Of a stretch of 64,000 bases of DNA, positions 1-9,499 are shown piece by piece. The notes below the pieces were generated by a model. The model was given only the letters and a program-made list of their open reading frames with translations, made no database searches and was not told the origin of the DNA. Location: positions 50,004,917 to 50,068,916 of the forward strand of contig CM060189.1 in assembly GCA_030549335.1 (NCBI GenBank). The letters are read 5' to 3'. The stretch comes from Pontederia crassipes. Its lineage: Eukaryota; Streptophyta; Magnoliopsida; Commelinales; Pontederiaceae. Positions within the stretch are counted from its first letter, which is position 1; every line of letters begins with the position of its first letter. A program made the position numbers and the translations under genes.

Positions 1-1
1 T

Positions 2-316
2 CACAATTCAGAATTCTACAATGAGAGGACTAAAAGATGGCATGATGGCAGGATTCTGAAAAAGAATTTCAAGGTTGGAGACCTTGTGCTACTTTTCAAT
101 TCAAGACTAAAAATTTTTCCAGGAAAGTTGAAGTCAAGGTGGAGTGGACCCTTTAAAATTCACAAAGTCTATCCATATGGTGATGTGGACCTTCTGAATG
201 ACAAGAATGATATATTTAAGGTGAATGGACAGAGGTTGAAGCTTTACAACCCCACAGGCATGGATTCTGCTAAGGAGGAGCTGATTCTACAAGATTTGCC
301 ACAACCACCTAGCTGA
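2..316 (+). CDS. Athila-like integrase, C-terminal end (partial)
   Basis: An open frame enters from the left edge and ends at TGA after 104 residues. It is the C-terminal tail of a Ty3/gypsy polyprotein. It shows RTKRWHD, a GDLVLLFNSRL stretch and KSRWSGPFKIHKVYPYG, the chromatin/DNA-binding tail after the catalytic core of plant gypsy integrases. The same region of the minus-strand copy at 28023-28907 is closely similar. The catalytic core lies outside the window. The LTR starting at 1899 is on the same strand, so this is the 3' end of a plus-strand Athila-like element (A''). No internal stop is seen in this part. Confidence 0.88.
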   Translation, partial: HNSEFYNERTKRWHDGRILKKNFKVGDLVLLFNSRLKIFPGKLKSRWSGPFKIHKVYPYGDVDLLNDKNDIFKVNGQRLKLYNPTGMDSAKEELILQDLPQPPS

Positions 317-812
317 TTTTCCATTGTAACAATGTCTAGCCAAAGACATTAAAGAAAGACACTTCTTGGGAGGTAACCCAAGTCATTCTCTACCTAATCT
401 TTCTATTTTTGCAGGAATAAATGATGAGAAACTAGGTCCATCCACAACTCTCAAATTCAGGGAGTACCCCTACCCCTTAGTTTTAATTTTTCCACTGAAA
501 TCTTAATGATAACTGATAGTATCTTTTTCATTAGGCTACATTTGTTATACCATCATTTGAATTAACATTCATATCAGTTATCCAAATCTGCCATAGCTGA
601 ATTTCAGTGAATTTCATAAATTTCCAATGCATTGTTGAATTGTGCACTCAAAAATCTGATTTTACTATTCCAGTGAAATCCTTTGTTTCTCTGCAAGATT
701 AGTTGCAACTAATGAAGATTAGATCACCCAAAGCTTCTGGTTGAAATGCCAAGAGCATTCAAATGCCCAATTCCATGCATTTCCCACCCACCCCTCCCTT
801 GCCTTAATTTCC

Positions 813-850
813 AACACTAGGGACAGTGTTGAGAATAAGCTTGGGGGAGG
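813..850 (+). other. Internal hairpin plus PPT-like motif (element A'')
   Basis: The inverted repeat AACACT/AGTGTT encloses a purine-rich loop and is followed 6 nt later by AAGCTTGGGGGAGG. The motif resembles the terminal polypurine tract but lies about 1.05 kb upstream of it. Counterparts occur in elements A, B and C. Confidence 0.6.
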
Positions 851-1439
851 AAATCTGGTGCTTTTCTAACCTTTACACCATGTTTTTAATTGATTTTAAT
901 GTTCATATCATAAATCATACCAGGTTATTAGTAGATTTTGCAAGTTATCATTGGTTATCACCCGGTTATCACTAGTTATCACTATTCAAGTCCAATTCAA
1001 GTCTTGCCCTTATTTTGCAATGGATGGCAGAGGGTCCGTAGTACCCGAAGCACTAGAGTGATCCAGTAGCCGGGAAGGGGGGTGAAATACATTATATGAC
1101 AGTGAGTACACTCCAATACCAAGTGGCCAACTTAGCCATTAGCCTTCCTGCTTTAATTGCCATTATAAATTCAGATGCATTTGAATGAATTTTCAGCTGA
1201 AAGTTTTTCCTTTTGTGGGTAACACTAGCTGACATTTATGGATTAATTGGAAAGTAGAAGATGTCTAGAAAGGAGTCAAGGATCTTTCTGCCATGTTAAA
1301 TAGGAAATCTTGACTATTTGCATTTAAGGATCTAATCTATACTTGAGTTTGAACCATTGCTCACTTCATGAACAAAATGGAAAAATAAAAAAAGGAAAAA
1401 GGAAAAGTGAAAAGTTGCATTTTGCATTGCATGCATACA

Positions 1440-1565
1440 TGAATAAAGAGAGTGAAAATTCCAAAAAGGAACCTCTCCTGAATAAAGCCAGGATTTTTAT
1501 CCTGTGACTAGCATGAATAAAAATCAGGTTCAAACCTGTTTATTGCATCCTCATGAATAAAAGTC
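1440..1565 (+). repeat. Short degenerate repeat rich in AATAAA
   Basis: Four imperfect copies of a ~35-40 bp segment with the core (A)TGAATAAA, each followed by a purine-rich or CAG-containing stretch. Each copy supplies an AATAAA hexamer. The segment lies in the 3' noncoding region about 350-450 bp upstream of the LTR. A similar arrangement exists in reverse complement at about 26815-26950. Confidence 0.55.
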
Positions 1566-1860
1566 AGATTTTCAAACTTGCTTAAGCAATGAAAAAGAAA
1601 AAGTCTGTTCATGAAGAGATTGATGTTTCAAACTTTTTAGTAAAGTTGACAATCCTTATAATCCAAATCAGTTAATGTTAGTACTTCTATCATGGCTTAA
1701 ACTTGCTTTAACCTTTGTGACTCCTCAGCTAAAATTTGGGATTGGAAAGAATGGGATGGAATGTTAGCCAAGTGGGAAACTCATTTAGACCTTATTCAGC
1801 TGATTTTTCTATTTATTTGTGGATGGTAAATTCAAATTTGTACTTAATTTCTGAATGTTT

Positions 1861-1896
1861 TGCTTGAAGACAAGCAAAAGGCTAAGCTTGGGAGAG
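1861..1896 (+). other. Terminal hairpin and polypurine tract (element A'')
   Basis: TGCTTG/CAAGCA forms a 6-bp stem around AAGA. AAGCTTGGGAGAG follows directly before the LTR start TGATCACTAGCTGATCA. This is the expected position of the plus-strand priming PPT of a Ty3/gypsy element. Confidence 0.75.
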
Positions 1897-2099
1897 TTTG
1901 ATCACTAGCTGATCACTATAAGTTTCTACCCCATTTTAGATGCATTTCATTCATATCGAGCCCCATTTTTGCCTATCTTTTGGCCAATTATGCTTGGAAT
2001 GCATAAATTATGATAACTAGTTGATATTCATCATTTCATACTTAATTCCATGTGCATAGAGGTTCTGAAATGCTAAAATCCATAAATATTTAAATTCTA

Positions 2100-2620
2100 T
2101 GCCAAGTTATCATTTTTAGGACAAGTTATCACTCCTATATGCCAAGTTATCATTATTTTGAGTGAACTGATTTTCAATGATTTTCTTGCCCTAAATCCAT
2201 TACTATCATGTATGAATCATATTTAGATTGTCACATCTCAACTTGTGCAAAGTTTTAAGTCCATTTGAACAAGTTATCATTTTTCCAAAGCCAAGTCATC
2301 GTTAAAGGGCAATTCTATCATTTCGACATGCAAAACCATTAATTCTGCACAAAAGCCTTTGGCATTCATTATATTATTGTCTTAACTCTTTGCTGTTCAA
2401 ATTTGATCACATTTGGATAACCACAAGAAGTTTCGACAAGTTATCGTTTTAAGGCAAACAAGTTATCATTTTGACACCTAAGTTGTCATTTTTATGAAAT
2501 CATATTCATATCTGATTTCTGACTTCACTCACTTGCTACCTTAATCCATTTGATGCCTCTAATGCCTTGAATCACTTGCATTTGAATAATTTCCATGATT
2601 AGTGCCAAGTTATCATTTCC
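2100..2620 (+). repeat. AAGTTATC motif cluster in the LTR U3 region
   Basis: At least seven AAGTTATC copies, usually preceded by C and followed by A, plus one-base variants, near 2103, 2122, 2142, 2270, 2438, 2460 and 2605. They lie 300-850 bp upstream of the TATA box. The reverse complement contains GATAA, an I-box-like core. The other Athila LTRs here have equivalent clusters. A regulatory role is inference. Confidence 0.6.
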
Positions 2621-2937
2621 GGGTTCCAAACCATTAGTTTTTCATATTGATTTCCACCCTTTGTATAACACCAAAACCCTTTTGATTACTGAGCTGAGTT
2701 TACTTGTTGTTCTGACCTTTATTTGTCTATTTCTTATAGGAAGACCTTGATACTAGATGTTTTGTGTCTTCTAGCATGAAAACAAGTTGCAAAAAGTTGG
2801 AAAAAAGAGGGGGGACCACCTACTTTTGGCTGCCCAAAAGCTGTGCAGTCAGCTGGAATCTTCAGGACAGTGGACAGATGGCTGCAATAAAAAAGAATAG
2901 AACATTTTGATGAGGATCAAAGGTTGGACAGAAGAGG

Positions 2938-2944
2938 TATAAAA
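2938..2944 (+). promoter_or_regulatory. TATA box of the Athila LTR promoter
   Basis: TATAAAA followed by a purine-rich leader. The aligned position in the solo LTR is TATAAAA at 43489, and in the minus-strand 5' LTR TATATAAG at 47261-47268. Transcription would start roughly 30 bp downstream; this is inferred from position only. Confidence 0.6.
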
Positions 2945-3469
2945 GCTGGAATTTCTGGAGGAGAGAGGGGGCTGGATATTGAGAGTTTGGAGCAAGGGTT
3001 TCTGCACCAAGCTACTGCTGGAGTTGCTGCTAACTGCTGGAGTTGCTGCCGAGAAGCCTTAAGCAAGGATGAATTATATCTGTTCTCCATTCCATTTTAT
3101 GTCAAGCTTTGTAAATATGAGGAGCTAAACTCCATTTCTTCTAGGATAGGGTAGTAATTTAGGTTAATTATGGATGGATGTGGACTAAAATTTATCCTGC
3201 ACTGCAATCATTTCTGGTTTTCAGATTTCAGAACTGTTTTGAATTGATTCAAGCAATTATTAGATCCCATTGTAATTTATAACTGAGCTATTATCATTTG
3301 ATCTAATCTTCTTTCATAAATGAATTAAGAGTTAATGCCAAGTTTCTGGATTCCATGCTTATTTGAAAATCTGATTTCTGGTTTCTTGATTTCCTAGTTT
3401 TCTGAAATTTCTGAATCTGATTTCCAAGGTTGTTTGAATCTGTTTGGCAATCTCAATCTGATTAATTGA

Positions 3470-4030
3470 GCAACTGAGTGGTTGCTATTGCCCCCCCCCC
3501 CCCATCTTGTTCAGAAATGAATCAAGATGTTTGGCATACTTTTGATTCAAATCAGTTTACTTTTCTAATTTCTGAATTTTAATTCTGAAATCTATTTTAT
3601 GATTTCTTTGGAATCTGATTTGACAATTGAATCCCTGATTTCATTCAATCACTGAGAGGTGAGCCTTAGGGATTTATTGCAGTCCAGAGATGGGTCAAGA
3701 AGTAATTGACAAGCCTAAATTCCATTGATTAATATTTCTGGTTCTGATTCCTTGAATTGTTGATCCTGATTTCTAATTTCTTTTTTTGAATTCTGATTTC
3801 CATTGTCAAGCCTCATTTTAATCCACTACTGAGAGATAGTCTTAAGGTCTTCCTTGAGAGTCAGAGATGAACTAAGGAACATTGAATAATCACTGAATTC
3901 TCCATTTTAGATAGGATGTCTTTTAATCCCAATTAATTAGAGTTTGCGTGGATTCCATTTTCTTTTGCAACCGAGAGGTTGATTTCAAATCCCCCTGAAA
4001 TTCAGAGATGAACCAAGGAGCACAAGCACT
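3470..4030 (+). repeat. Degenerate ~140-180 bp modules in the Athila LTR
   Basis: Four modules each carry an ACTGAGAGGT-like anchor and, roughly 40 bp later, a CAGAGATGAAYCAAG-like anchor. The second anchors lie near 3512, 3684, 3862 and 4002. TCTGATTTC-rich filler separates them. The same modules occur in the other Athila LTRs, with more copies in the 3,294-bp solo LTR. Confidence 0.6.
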
Positions 4031-4638
4031 ATTATTGGATAGATTTCATCCTAGTTTAACTAATTAAAGTGATTTCATTATTTTATGATTGCAATTACAA
4101 GTTATCACTTCAGATTCCTTGAATTGTAAAAATCAGCAATGAACTTTCATTAGAGCCTAATGATAACTTGATTTTTAGTGAGGATCCTCTTCTGATTCAA
4201 CCTAACTAACAATTATATGATAATATATTGCTTAGTTAAAGGCCAATTGAGCTGTGAGAGCAGCTATATTTCAGGTTGAATCAAAATAGGACATTTAATG
4301 ATAACTTGATCCAATCCATCCATAATTAATTTAGATGAACCCCAACTCCTAGGAGAACCTTCCTCATTGATAGTTAAACCTTTTTAGTCTTTAATCTAGC
4401 TTTTATAATTCAATTTTGACAAATTTCCAAAACCTCAAAAACAGTTGTCATTCTGCATTTCATTAAAAATATGTTTTCACTTCTAATTAATTTCCTGTTT
4501 TTAGCCACTTAAGTAGAACTAATCTAGATTGTTTTAGGATGTCTTAGGCTTCAAATCTTTGTGGATACGACAACCTGAGTCTACTACAACCTACTTGTGC
4601 ACTTGCAGTTAGTGAGTTGGGAGACCAAAAATTAAAGG

Positions 4639-4766
4639 AAGTGGAAAACCTAAACCCTAAACCTAAATAGGAATTTGTGAGTTGGGTTGAGTCTTGTGGA
4701 TGGATAGGAATTTGGGCTTCAAAGTTAGTGAGTTGGGAGACCAAAAATTAAAGGAAGACCAAAAAA
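4639..4766. other. Scrambled breakpoint between A'' LTR and inverted gag-pol
   Basis: About 128 bp joins the + strand LTR to - strand RT sequence. It consists of short pieces of both flanks. The LTR piece GTGAGTTGGGAGACC recurs (about 4612 and 4728), as does the RT piece CTTGTGGATGGATAGGAATT (about 4693 and 4785). A fragment of GGAAGTGGAAA also occurs. Such templated filler fits microhomology-mediated template switching, or a consensus error in the assembly. Confidence 0.6.
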
Positions 4767-5536
4767 AGTAGTCTTGTGTTGGTCTTGTGGATGGATAGGA
4801 ATTTGTAGAAAACCTAAATAGCCATCCAAATAACAAAACTGAGAGTGTCTTGCCAATCTTTCCAACATTTGATCAATGAAAGGAAGTGGAAAGTGGTCAT
4901 TCCTAGTTGCCTTGTTCAATTTCCTGAAATCAATGCACATCATCCATCCTATGACTGTCCTGGTGGGTATGAGTTCATTAGAATCTGATTTGACTATTGT
5001 AATCCCTCCTTTCTTAGGCACCACTTGGACAGGGCTGACCCATTCACTATCTGAAATGGAGTAAATAATCCCAGCATTCAGCAACTTCAACACTTCCTTC
5101 TTGACAACCTCCTTCATAATTGGGTTGAGTCTTCTTTGGCATTCAATGGAGGGCTTGTAGCTGTCCTCCATGGGGATCCTATGCATGCAAATTGAGGGAT
5201 TAATACCCTTGATATCATCAATGGAATAGTCAATTACCTCCTTGTACAGCCTTAATTTTTTCAGCAACTCGGCAACTTGATCTTTTGGAAAATTGGCATT
5301 GATAATAACTGGAAATGTTGAATTCTCCTCCAAGAATTCATACTTCAGGTTGTTGGGAGAGGCTTGAGTTCCAATTTGGGAGAATTTGCTTGAGCTGAGT
5401 TTCCTTGGAGTTCAGCAGTGATAACTTCCTGAACTTGGTGTTGATTTTCTGAATTTTCCACTGATTTGGACAGATTCAATGCTGATTGGTATGCTGTAAC
5501 CGTTGGATCCTCCAATTCCTTCAAATGATCAAACAT
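4767..5536 (-). pseudogene. Athila RT fragment, unit 0 (truncated)
   Basis: Reverse-transcriptase N-terminal part read leftward. It shows LRLYKEVIDYSIDDIKGI, the WVSPVQVVPKKGG motif, CIDFRKLNKATRNDHFPLPF and a YLDGY catalytic-Asp region, ending abruptly after DQHKTTF at the scrambled breakpoint. The FMDD box and everything downstream are missing. A frameshift separates the portions at 5345-5536 and 4725-5333. It differs from the equivalent region of units 1-3 at scattered positions, so it comes from a different Athila copy. Confidence 0.85.
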
Positions 5537-5568
5537 AAGGTACCTTTGTAATGGATCTTCAATGGGTA

Positions 5569-6519
5569 TTATTGTTGAGCCCGTTCCATAATTTGATCAA
5601 TTTGTCCATCCCCAAAATCATCCTGTTGACAAGCTGGCCTGCTGATAACTTGTGCAAGGTTAAACTCTATTTTGTCTTCACCAATTTGGAAGGTCAATCT
5701 CCCCTCTTTAACATCAATAACAGCTCCAGCAATGGCAAGAAATGGTCTTCCAAGCAAGATGGGTGTATTCAGATCCTCATCCATATCCAAAACCACAAAG
5801 TCCACTGGTATATAAAATTTTCCAACCTTTAAGGGTATGTCTTCAATGATTCCATAGGGATATTTGATGGACCTATCAGCCAATTGTAAAGACATGTTGG
5901 TGGGCTTCATATCTCCTACCTCAAGTTTCCTGCATAGGGACAAGGGTATAACACTTACAGAAGCACCCAAGTCACGCATGGCCCTTTGGATCTTTCTATT
6001 TCCTATCTCACATGGAATGGAGAAACTCCCTGGATTCTTTAACTTAGGAGGTAACTTATTTTGAATTATTGCAGAAGTCTCTTCAGTTAGTGCAATAGTC
6101 TCACATTCCACAATTCTCCTCTTCTTGGTTAGGATTTCCTTCAAAAATTTTGCATATGAAGGCATCTCTTGAATGGCTTCAACAAATGGTACATTAGTGT
6201 ATAGCTTCTTCAAGATTTCTAAAAATCTTCCATATTGCTGATCATGCTTGGCCTTCACTAATCTTTGAGGGAAAGACACTTTGTCAAAAATCCTTCCATT
6301 GGCCTCATTTTGAAAACTCTTTCTCTGATTTCTCACAGCAGCCTCTTCAATTCCCTTTTCTTTAGGTTCTGGGCAGGAGTGTTCCTCAGCTAAATTGCCT
6401 TCTACATTCTTGGAGTTTGAATTCTCTTGAGTTGGATTGGCCTCTGCATTTTGCATTGGCTCTTCAACCAACCTTCCACTCCTAAGTTGAATGGCTTTGG
6501 ATTGTTCTTTAGGGTTCAT
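5569..6519 (-). CDS. Athila gag C-terminus plus aspartic protease, unit 0
   Basis: An open stretch of 316 codons. Residues ~1-110 are the polar gag C-terminal linker (LRSGRLVEEP at the start). Residues ~120-300 are the retropepsin-like domain with catalytic DLG in RDLGASVSVIP, LADRSIKYPYGIIED, a VDFVVLDMDED strand and ILLGRPFLA. DLG in place of DTG/DSG is known from Athila proteases. The frame is uninterrupted here, whereas units 1-3 and the 40-kb copy share a 1-nt deletion (AAAA to AAA) that breaks it. It lies between gag zinc-finger and RT fragments, as in an Athila polyprotein, but is only part of a dead element. Confidence 0.85.
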   Translation of the reverse strand: MNPKEQSKAIQLRSGRLVEEPMQNAEANPTQENSNSKNVEGNLAEEHSCPEPKEKGIEEAAVRNQRKSFQNEANGRIFDKVSFPQRLVKAKHDQQYGRFLEILKKLYTNVPFVEAIQEMPSYAKFLKEILTKKRRIVECETIALTEETSAIIQNKLPPKLKNPGSFSIPCEIGNRKIQRAMRDLGASVSVIPLSLCRKLEVGDMKPTNMSLQLADRSIKYPYGIIEDIPLKVGKFYIPVDFVVLDMDEDLNTPILLGRPFLAIAGAVIDVKEGRLTFQIGEDKIEFNLAQVISRPACQQDDFGDGQIDQIMERAQQ

Positions 6520-6567
6520 TTATGGTTGTCCAAGAAAGAATAAAGGGGGTCTTGCTGATGTGCTGGC

Positions 6568-7206
6568 CTACTGCGCAATCTGATTTTCTAGCATCTTGTG
6601 ATTGGCACTCATGGTTTCCAATCTAGATTTGATTTTCAATATTTCCTCTCCTTGGCTGTCCTGCTTCTTCAAGATTTGTTGTACCATCTCCTTCATTTCA
6701 GTTTGGAATTGGGAAGCCTGACTTTGAGGAGGCTGCTCATAGGGGGTCCTTTGCATTGGAATATTTGAGGGTTGAGTTGCATATGGAGGTGGCTGGTTTC
6801 TTGGCAAAATCTTGGGCCGCCAATTAGAATTCTGCATTGGTGGCCCTTGATACTGATTGGCCTTGTAGGAGAAGTAAGGATGATTCCTATTCTCTGAAGT
6901 ATAAAATTCAGAATGGGGTTTTGCTCCATAATTTCCCACTGGATTGACTGAATCAATGGTTTGCTCATATTGTTGCATTATGAGGTTGCAACTTTCTGTG
7001 GCATGGCCTTGATTACCACACACATCACATTTGGATTCAGGTGTTGTAGCCTTGCTGACATTAGGAGTGAGGTTCAGTTTCTCCAGGGCTTTGTGTAGCA
7101 TTTTTTCAAATTGAATGGATAGGTTGTTCACTGAATCCTGAACAGGAGGTCTCCTTGTCCTGTCATGGGTAAGAAAATGGTGATTCTTTGCAATATTCTC
7201 AATCAA
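6568..7206 (-). pseudogene. Athila gag zinc-knuckle region, unit 0
   Basis: 212 codons. LIENIAKNHHFLTHDR leads into a CCHC-like knuckle CDVCGNQGHATESCN at residues ~61-75, then a proline/glutamine-rich stretch and a C-terminal coiled-coil-like segment. The protein is identical to the same region in units 1-3. It is cut at the right by the junction to a B-LTR fragment at 7231/7232, so the gag N-terminus is absent. Confidence 0.82.
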
Positions 7207-7231
7207 TTGATAGGCTTCATCAATATTCTTT

Positions 7232-8800
7232 TGGGTGGTAAGAAAATGGTGGATTTACTTAATTTTTATAATTATTTTTCAGGCAAGTCGAACTAATGGA
7301 TGGATCAATCGTAAACCATAATATTTGGCCGAGATGATCACAGCCAGCCAGGGCGTAAAAGCAATATGTCTCACTTCTTTTGGGGGTAAAAGAAATGACG
7401 TAAAGATAAAATGAGTCATCATTTTGGCCGAGATTTGCATAAATGACTTATCATTTTGGGTGTAATGATGAATGACTCTTCTTGGTTTTGGCCGAGATTC
7501 GAAGGGAGTAAAGATAAAACGGCCGAGATTTGGAGGGGGTAATGATAAGAAGTCTTCCTTACTGCCGAGATTCGAAGGGAGTAAAAGGGTTTATCTTTTT
7601 GGGCGTAAAGATAAAAGAATTTCATTTTCGCCGAGATTCAAAGGGGGTAGAGATAAAAGGATTTATCTTTTGGGCGTAATAGTTAGAAGAATTATCGTTT
7701 TTGGCTAAGTTTATCTCACAAATTTAAAGTCAACCGTACGATGTTACGGCCGGGATCAAATTGAAGGTCGTCCGCATGTGAAGAATCAGACGTTCCAATT
7801 GGTGCTCGGAAGTTCAGGTTTCTTCCACAGTGAGTCATGAGCTCTGCAGGCTACGACCAAGAGGAGAGAAGTGCGACGGCTGGAGGTTGATCGCGACTCT
7901 GATCAAGTCCGAGAGGCTGCCCAACTGTCTGCACAGATCTGAGAATCCTATTTTATTCTTGGTGTAATTCTTCCAATTATTATTGTATTTTTGTTATTAT
8001 CTCCCCAGAATTTTTAGGATGAACTCTATATTTTTAAGATTATTATTTTAGGAGATTATTATTGAAGGGAAACTATTTGGACCCTATATTATTTGTTTTA
8101 ATCTTTTCTGATCAATTAGTTAATTATGCTTAGTGCTTTTGATTTAATTATTTGGATTTCTGAGTTGAGTAATTACCAGTTTGTGGACTATTTGACTTCA
8201 GAATTCATTAATTAAATTAATTGATTTTATGTGAAATTAATAATTGACATAAATTTGATAACTAGTGTGTGGAGAATCAAGTTTGTGTGGTCTGTTAATT
8301 TATACCAGTTTGTGGAGCGATTAACAGTCTAGAATTTTCATATTAATGCATCTTAATTTAAATCTTATCTGACGAATATCAGTTTGTGGGACTTTAGGTT
8401 TGATTAAATTTAAGATAGTTTGATTTGCCAGATTAAATAGCAGAATTACCAGTTTGTGGACTCTATGATGTTAATCTTGTTAATTAATAACTTGGGAAAA
8501 TTCCTAATCCATCTTTAAAGATTAAATTTATCTTTTATGGTTCAAATATTTATCCTAATCTATTTTCATCCTAAGGCCTAACTTCAACACCACTATCTTA
8601 TCTTTATCTTATTTTCTTTAATTTATTTCATAAAACTTATTTCTAAAATCCATGTTTTTTTCTCTTATTAATTTGTAAGTTCAGATATTGAATTAATAAT
8701 ATTCCTCGTGGGTTCGACACTCTTTACTCCTATTCTATATTACTTGAGCGACTAGAGCACTTGCTAGCGATTTTATTTTGCTACATCATTTTACGCATCA
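7232..8800 (+). mobile_element. Element B LTR fragment, 5' truncated (unit 1)
   Basis: It matches the B 3' LTR from 36084 to its terminus ACGCATCA, with a 14-nt filler near the left end. The first ~148 bp of the LTR, including the TGATGC end, are missing. It contains the GGCCGAGATT-type repeats (about 7420-7700) and four TACCAGTTTGTGGA-like repeats. No open frame here is credible. Confidence 0.9.
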
Positions 8801-8863
8801 ATGTCCTATATATGCCATCAGGGAATTTTCTAAACAAAAGGGGGTCATCCCAGTAGTAATCCT

Positions 8864-9499
8864 TTAAATGATGAAAAAAAATTTCTGTTGATAAGTGAAG
8901 TCCGGAGGGACAATCCCACACGCCAGGTAATTCACAATGTCTGCATACCAGGGAATTAAGTTTGATGATATTGCCATCAAGGAGTCATCAGGAAAGGAAT
9001 CATTGATAGGAAGTATTGAAGATTCTTGGACTCTCTCCATCCTTGATAAGTGGTCAGCAACTAAGTTTTCTGTCCCTCTTTTATCCCTGATTTCAACATC
9101 AAATTCTTGTAGCAATAGGATCCATCTTATGAGCCTTGGCTTGGATTCCTTCTTGTTGATCAGGTGCCTTACTGCCTGGTGATCAGTGAAGACAATTACT
9201 TTGGATCCAATTAGATAAGATCTGAATTTGTCAAAGGCAAACACAACAGCCAACAATTCCTTTTCAGTGGTGGCAAAGTTGACTTGGGCTTCATCCAATG
9301 TCTTGCTAGCATAACATATAATATAGTGCTTCTTCTCCTTGGTTTGCCCCAACACAGACCTTACTGTCTGGTCTGATCCATCACACATGATTTCAAAGGG
9401 CAATGGCCAATCTGGTGGCTGCACTATGGGGGCTGAAGTGAGAGCTTCCTTCAAGTGGTTGAAAGCCTTTAAGCATTCCTCATAAATTGAACTCCGCAT
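8864..9499 (-). pseudogene. Athila RNase H, unit 1
   Basis: RT-linked RNase H, which degrades the RNA strand during reverse transcription. In order it shows [15 protein letters not shown] (first catalytic Asp), [16 protein letters not shown] (Glu), [11 protein letters not shown] (Asp) and VADHLSR (Asp), so the DEDD set is kept. It overlaps the RT-connection frame at 9480-9499 through a frameshift. Reading on toward 8801, the frame is lost in the WDDPLLF region and meets the B LTR end, so integrase is absent from this unit. Confidence 0.88.

Larger units (their letters stand above)
317..1898 (+). other. 3' noncoding region of Athila element A''
   Basis: About 1.6 kb between the integrase stop and the 3' LTR, with no credible coding frame. 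It holds a hairpin plus PPT-like motif at 813-850, GGTTATCA-type repeats at about 940-985, a cluster of AATAAA-containing repeats at about 1440-1565, and the terminal hairpin and polypurine tract at 1861-1896. The minus-strand copy at 26500-28022 has the same order of parts. Confidence 0.75.
1899..4638 (+). mobile_element. Athila-like 3' LTR (element A''), 3' end truncated
   Basis: The LTR starts TGATCACTAGCTGATCAC directly after the PPT. Compared with the LTR at 42447-45740 it stops about 100 bp short of the expected end ACTATCA, at a rearranged breakpoint. It contains a U3-like block of AAGTTATC repeats (about 2100-2620), a TATA box at 2938, a run of 13 C at 3491-3503, and a downstream half built of degenerate ~140-180 bp modules (3470-4030). 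Confidence 0.85.

Noticed and set aside
3491-3503. Run of 13 C as a functional element
   Set aside because: Mononucleotide run in one LTR copy only; replication slippage or a sequencing error is more likely.
4647-4667. Telomere-like string AACCTAAACCCTAAACC
   Set aside because: Only about one full CCCTAAA unit is present. It is better explained by duplicated pieces of the adjacent GAAAACCTAAATAG within the scrambled junction.
7472-7708. 78-codon plus frame repeated in every B LTR
   Set aside because: Arises from the GGCCGAGATT-type repeat; composition and repetition argue against a protein.
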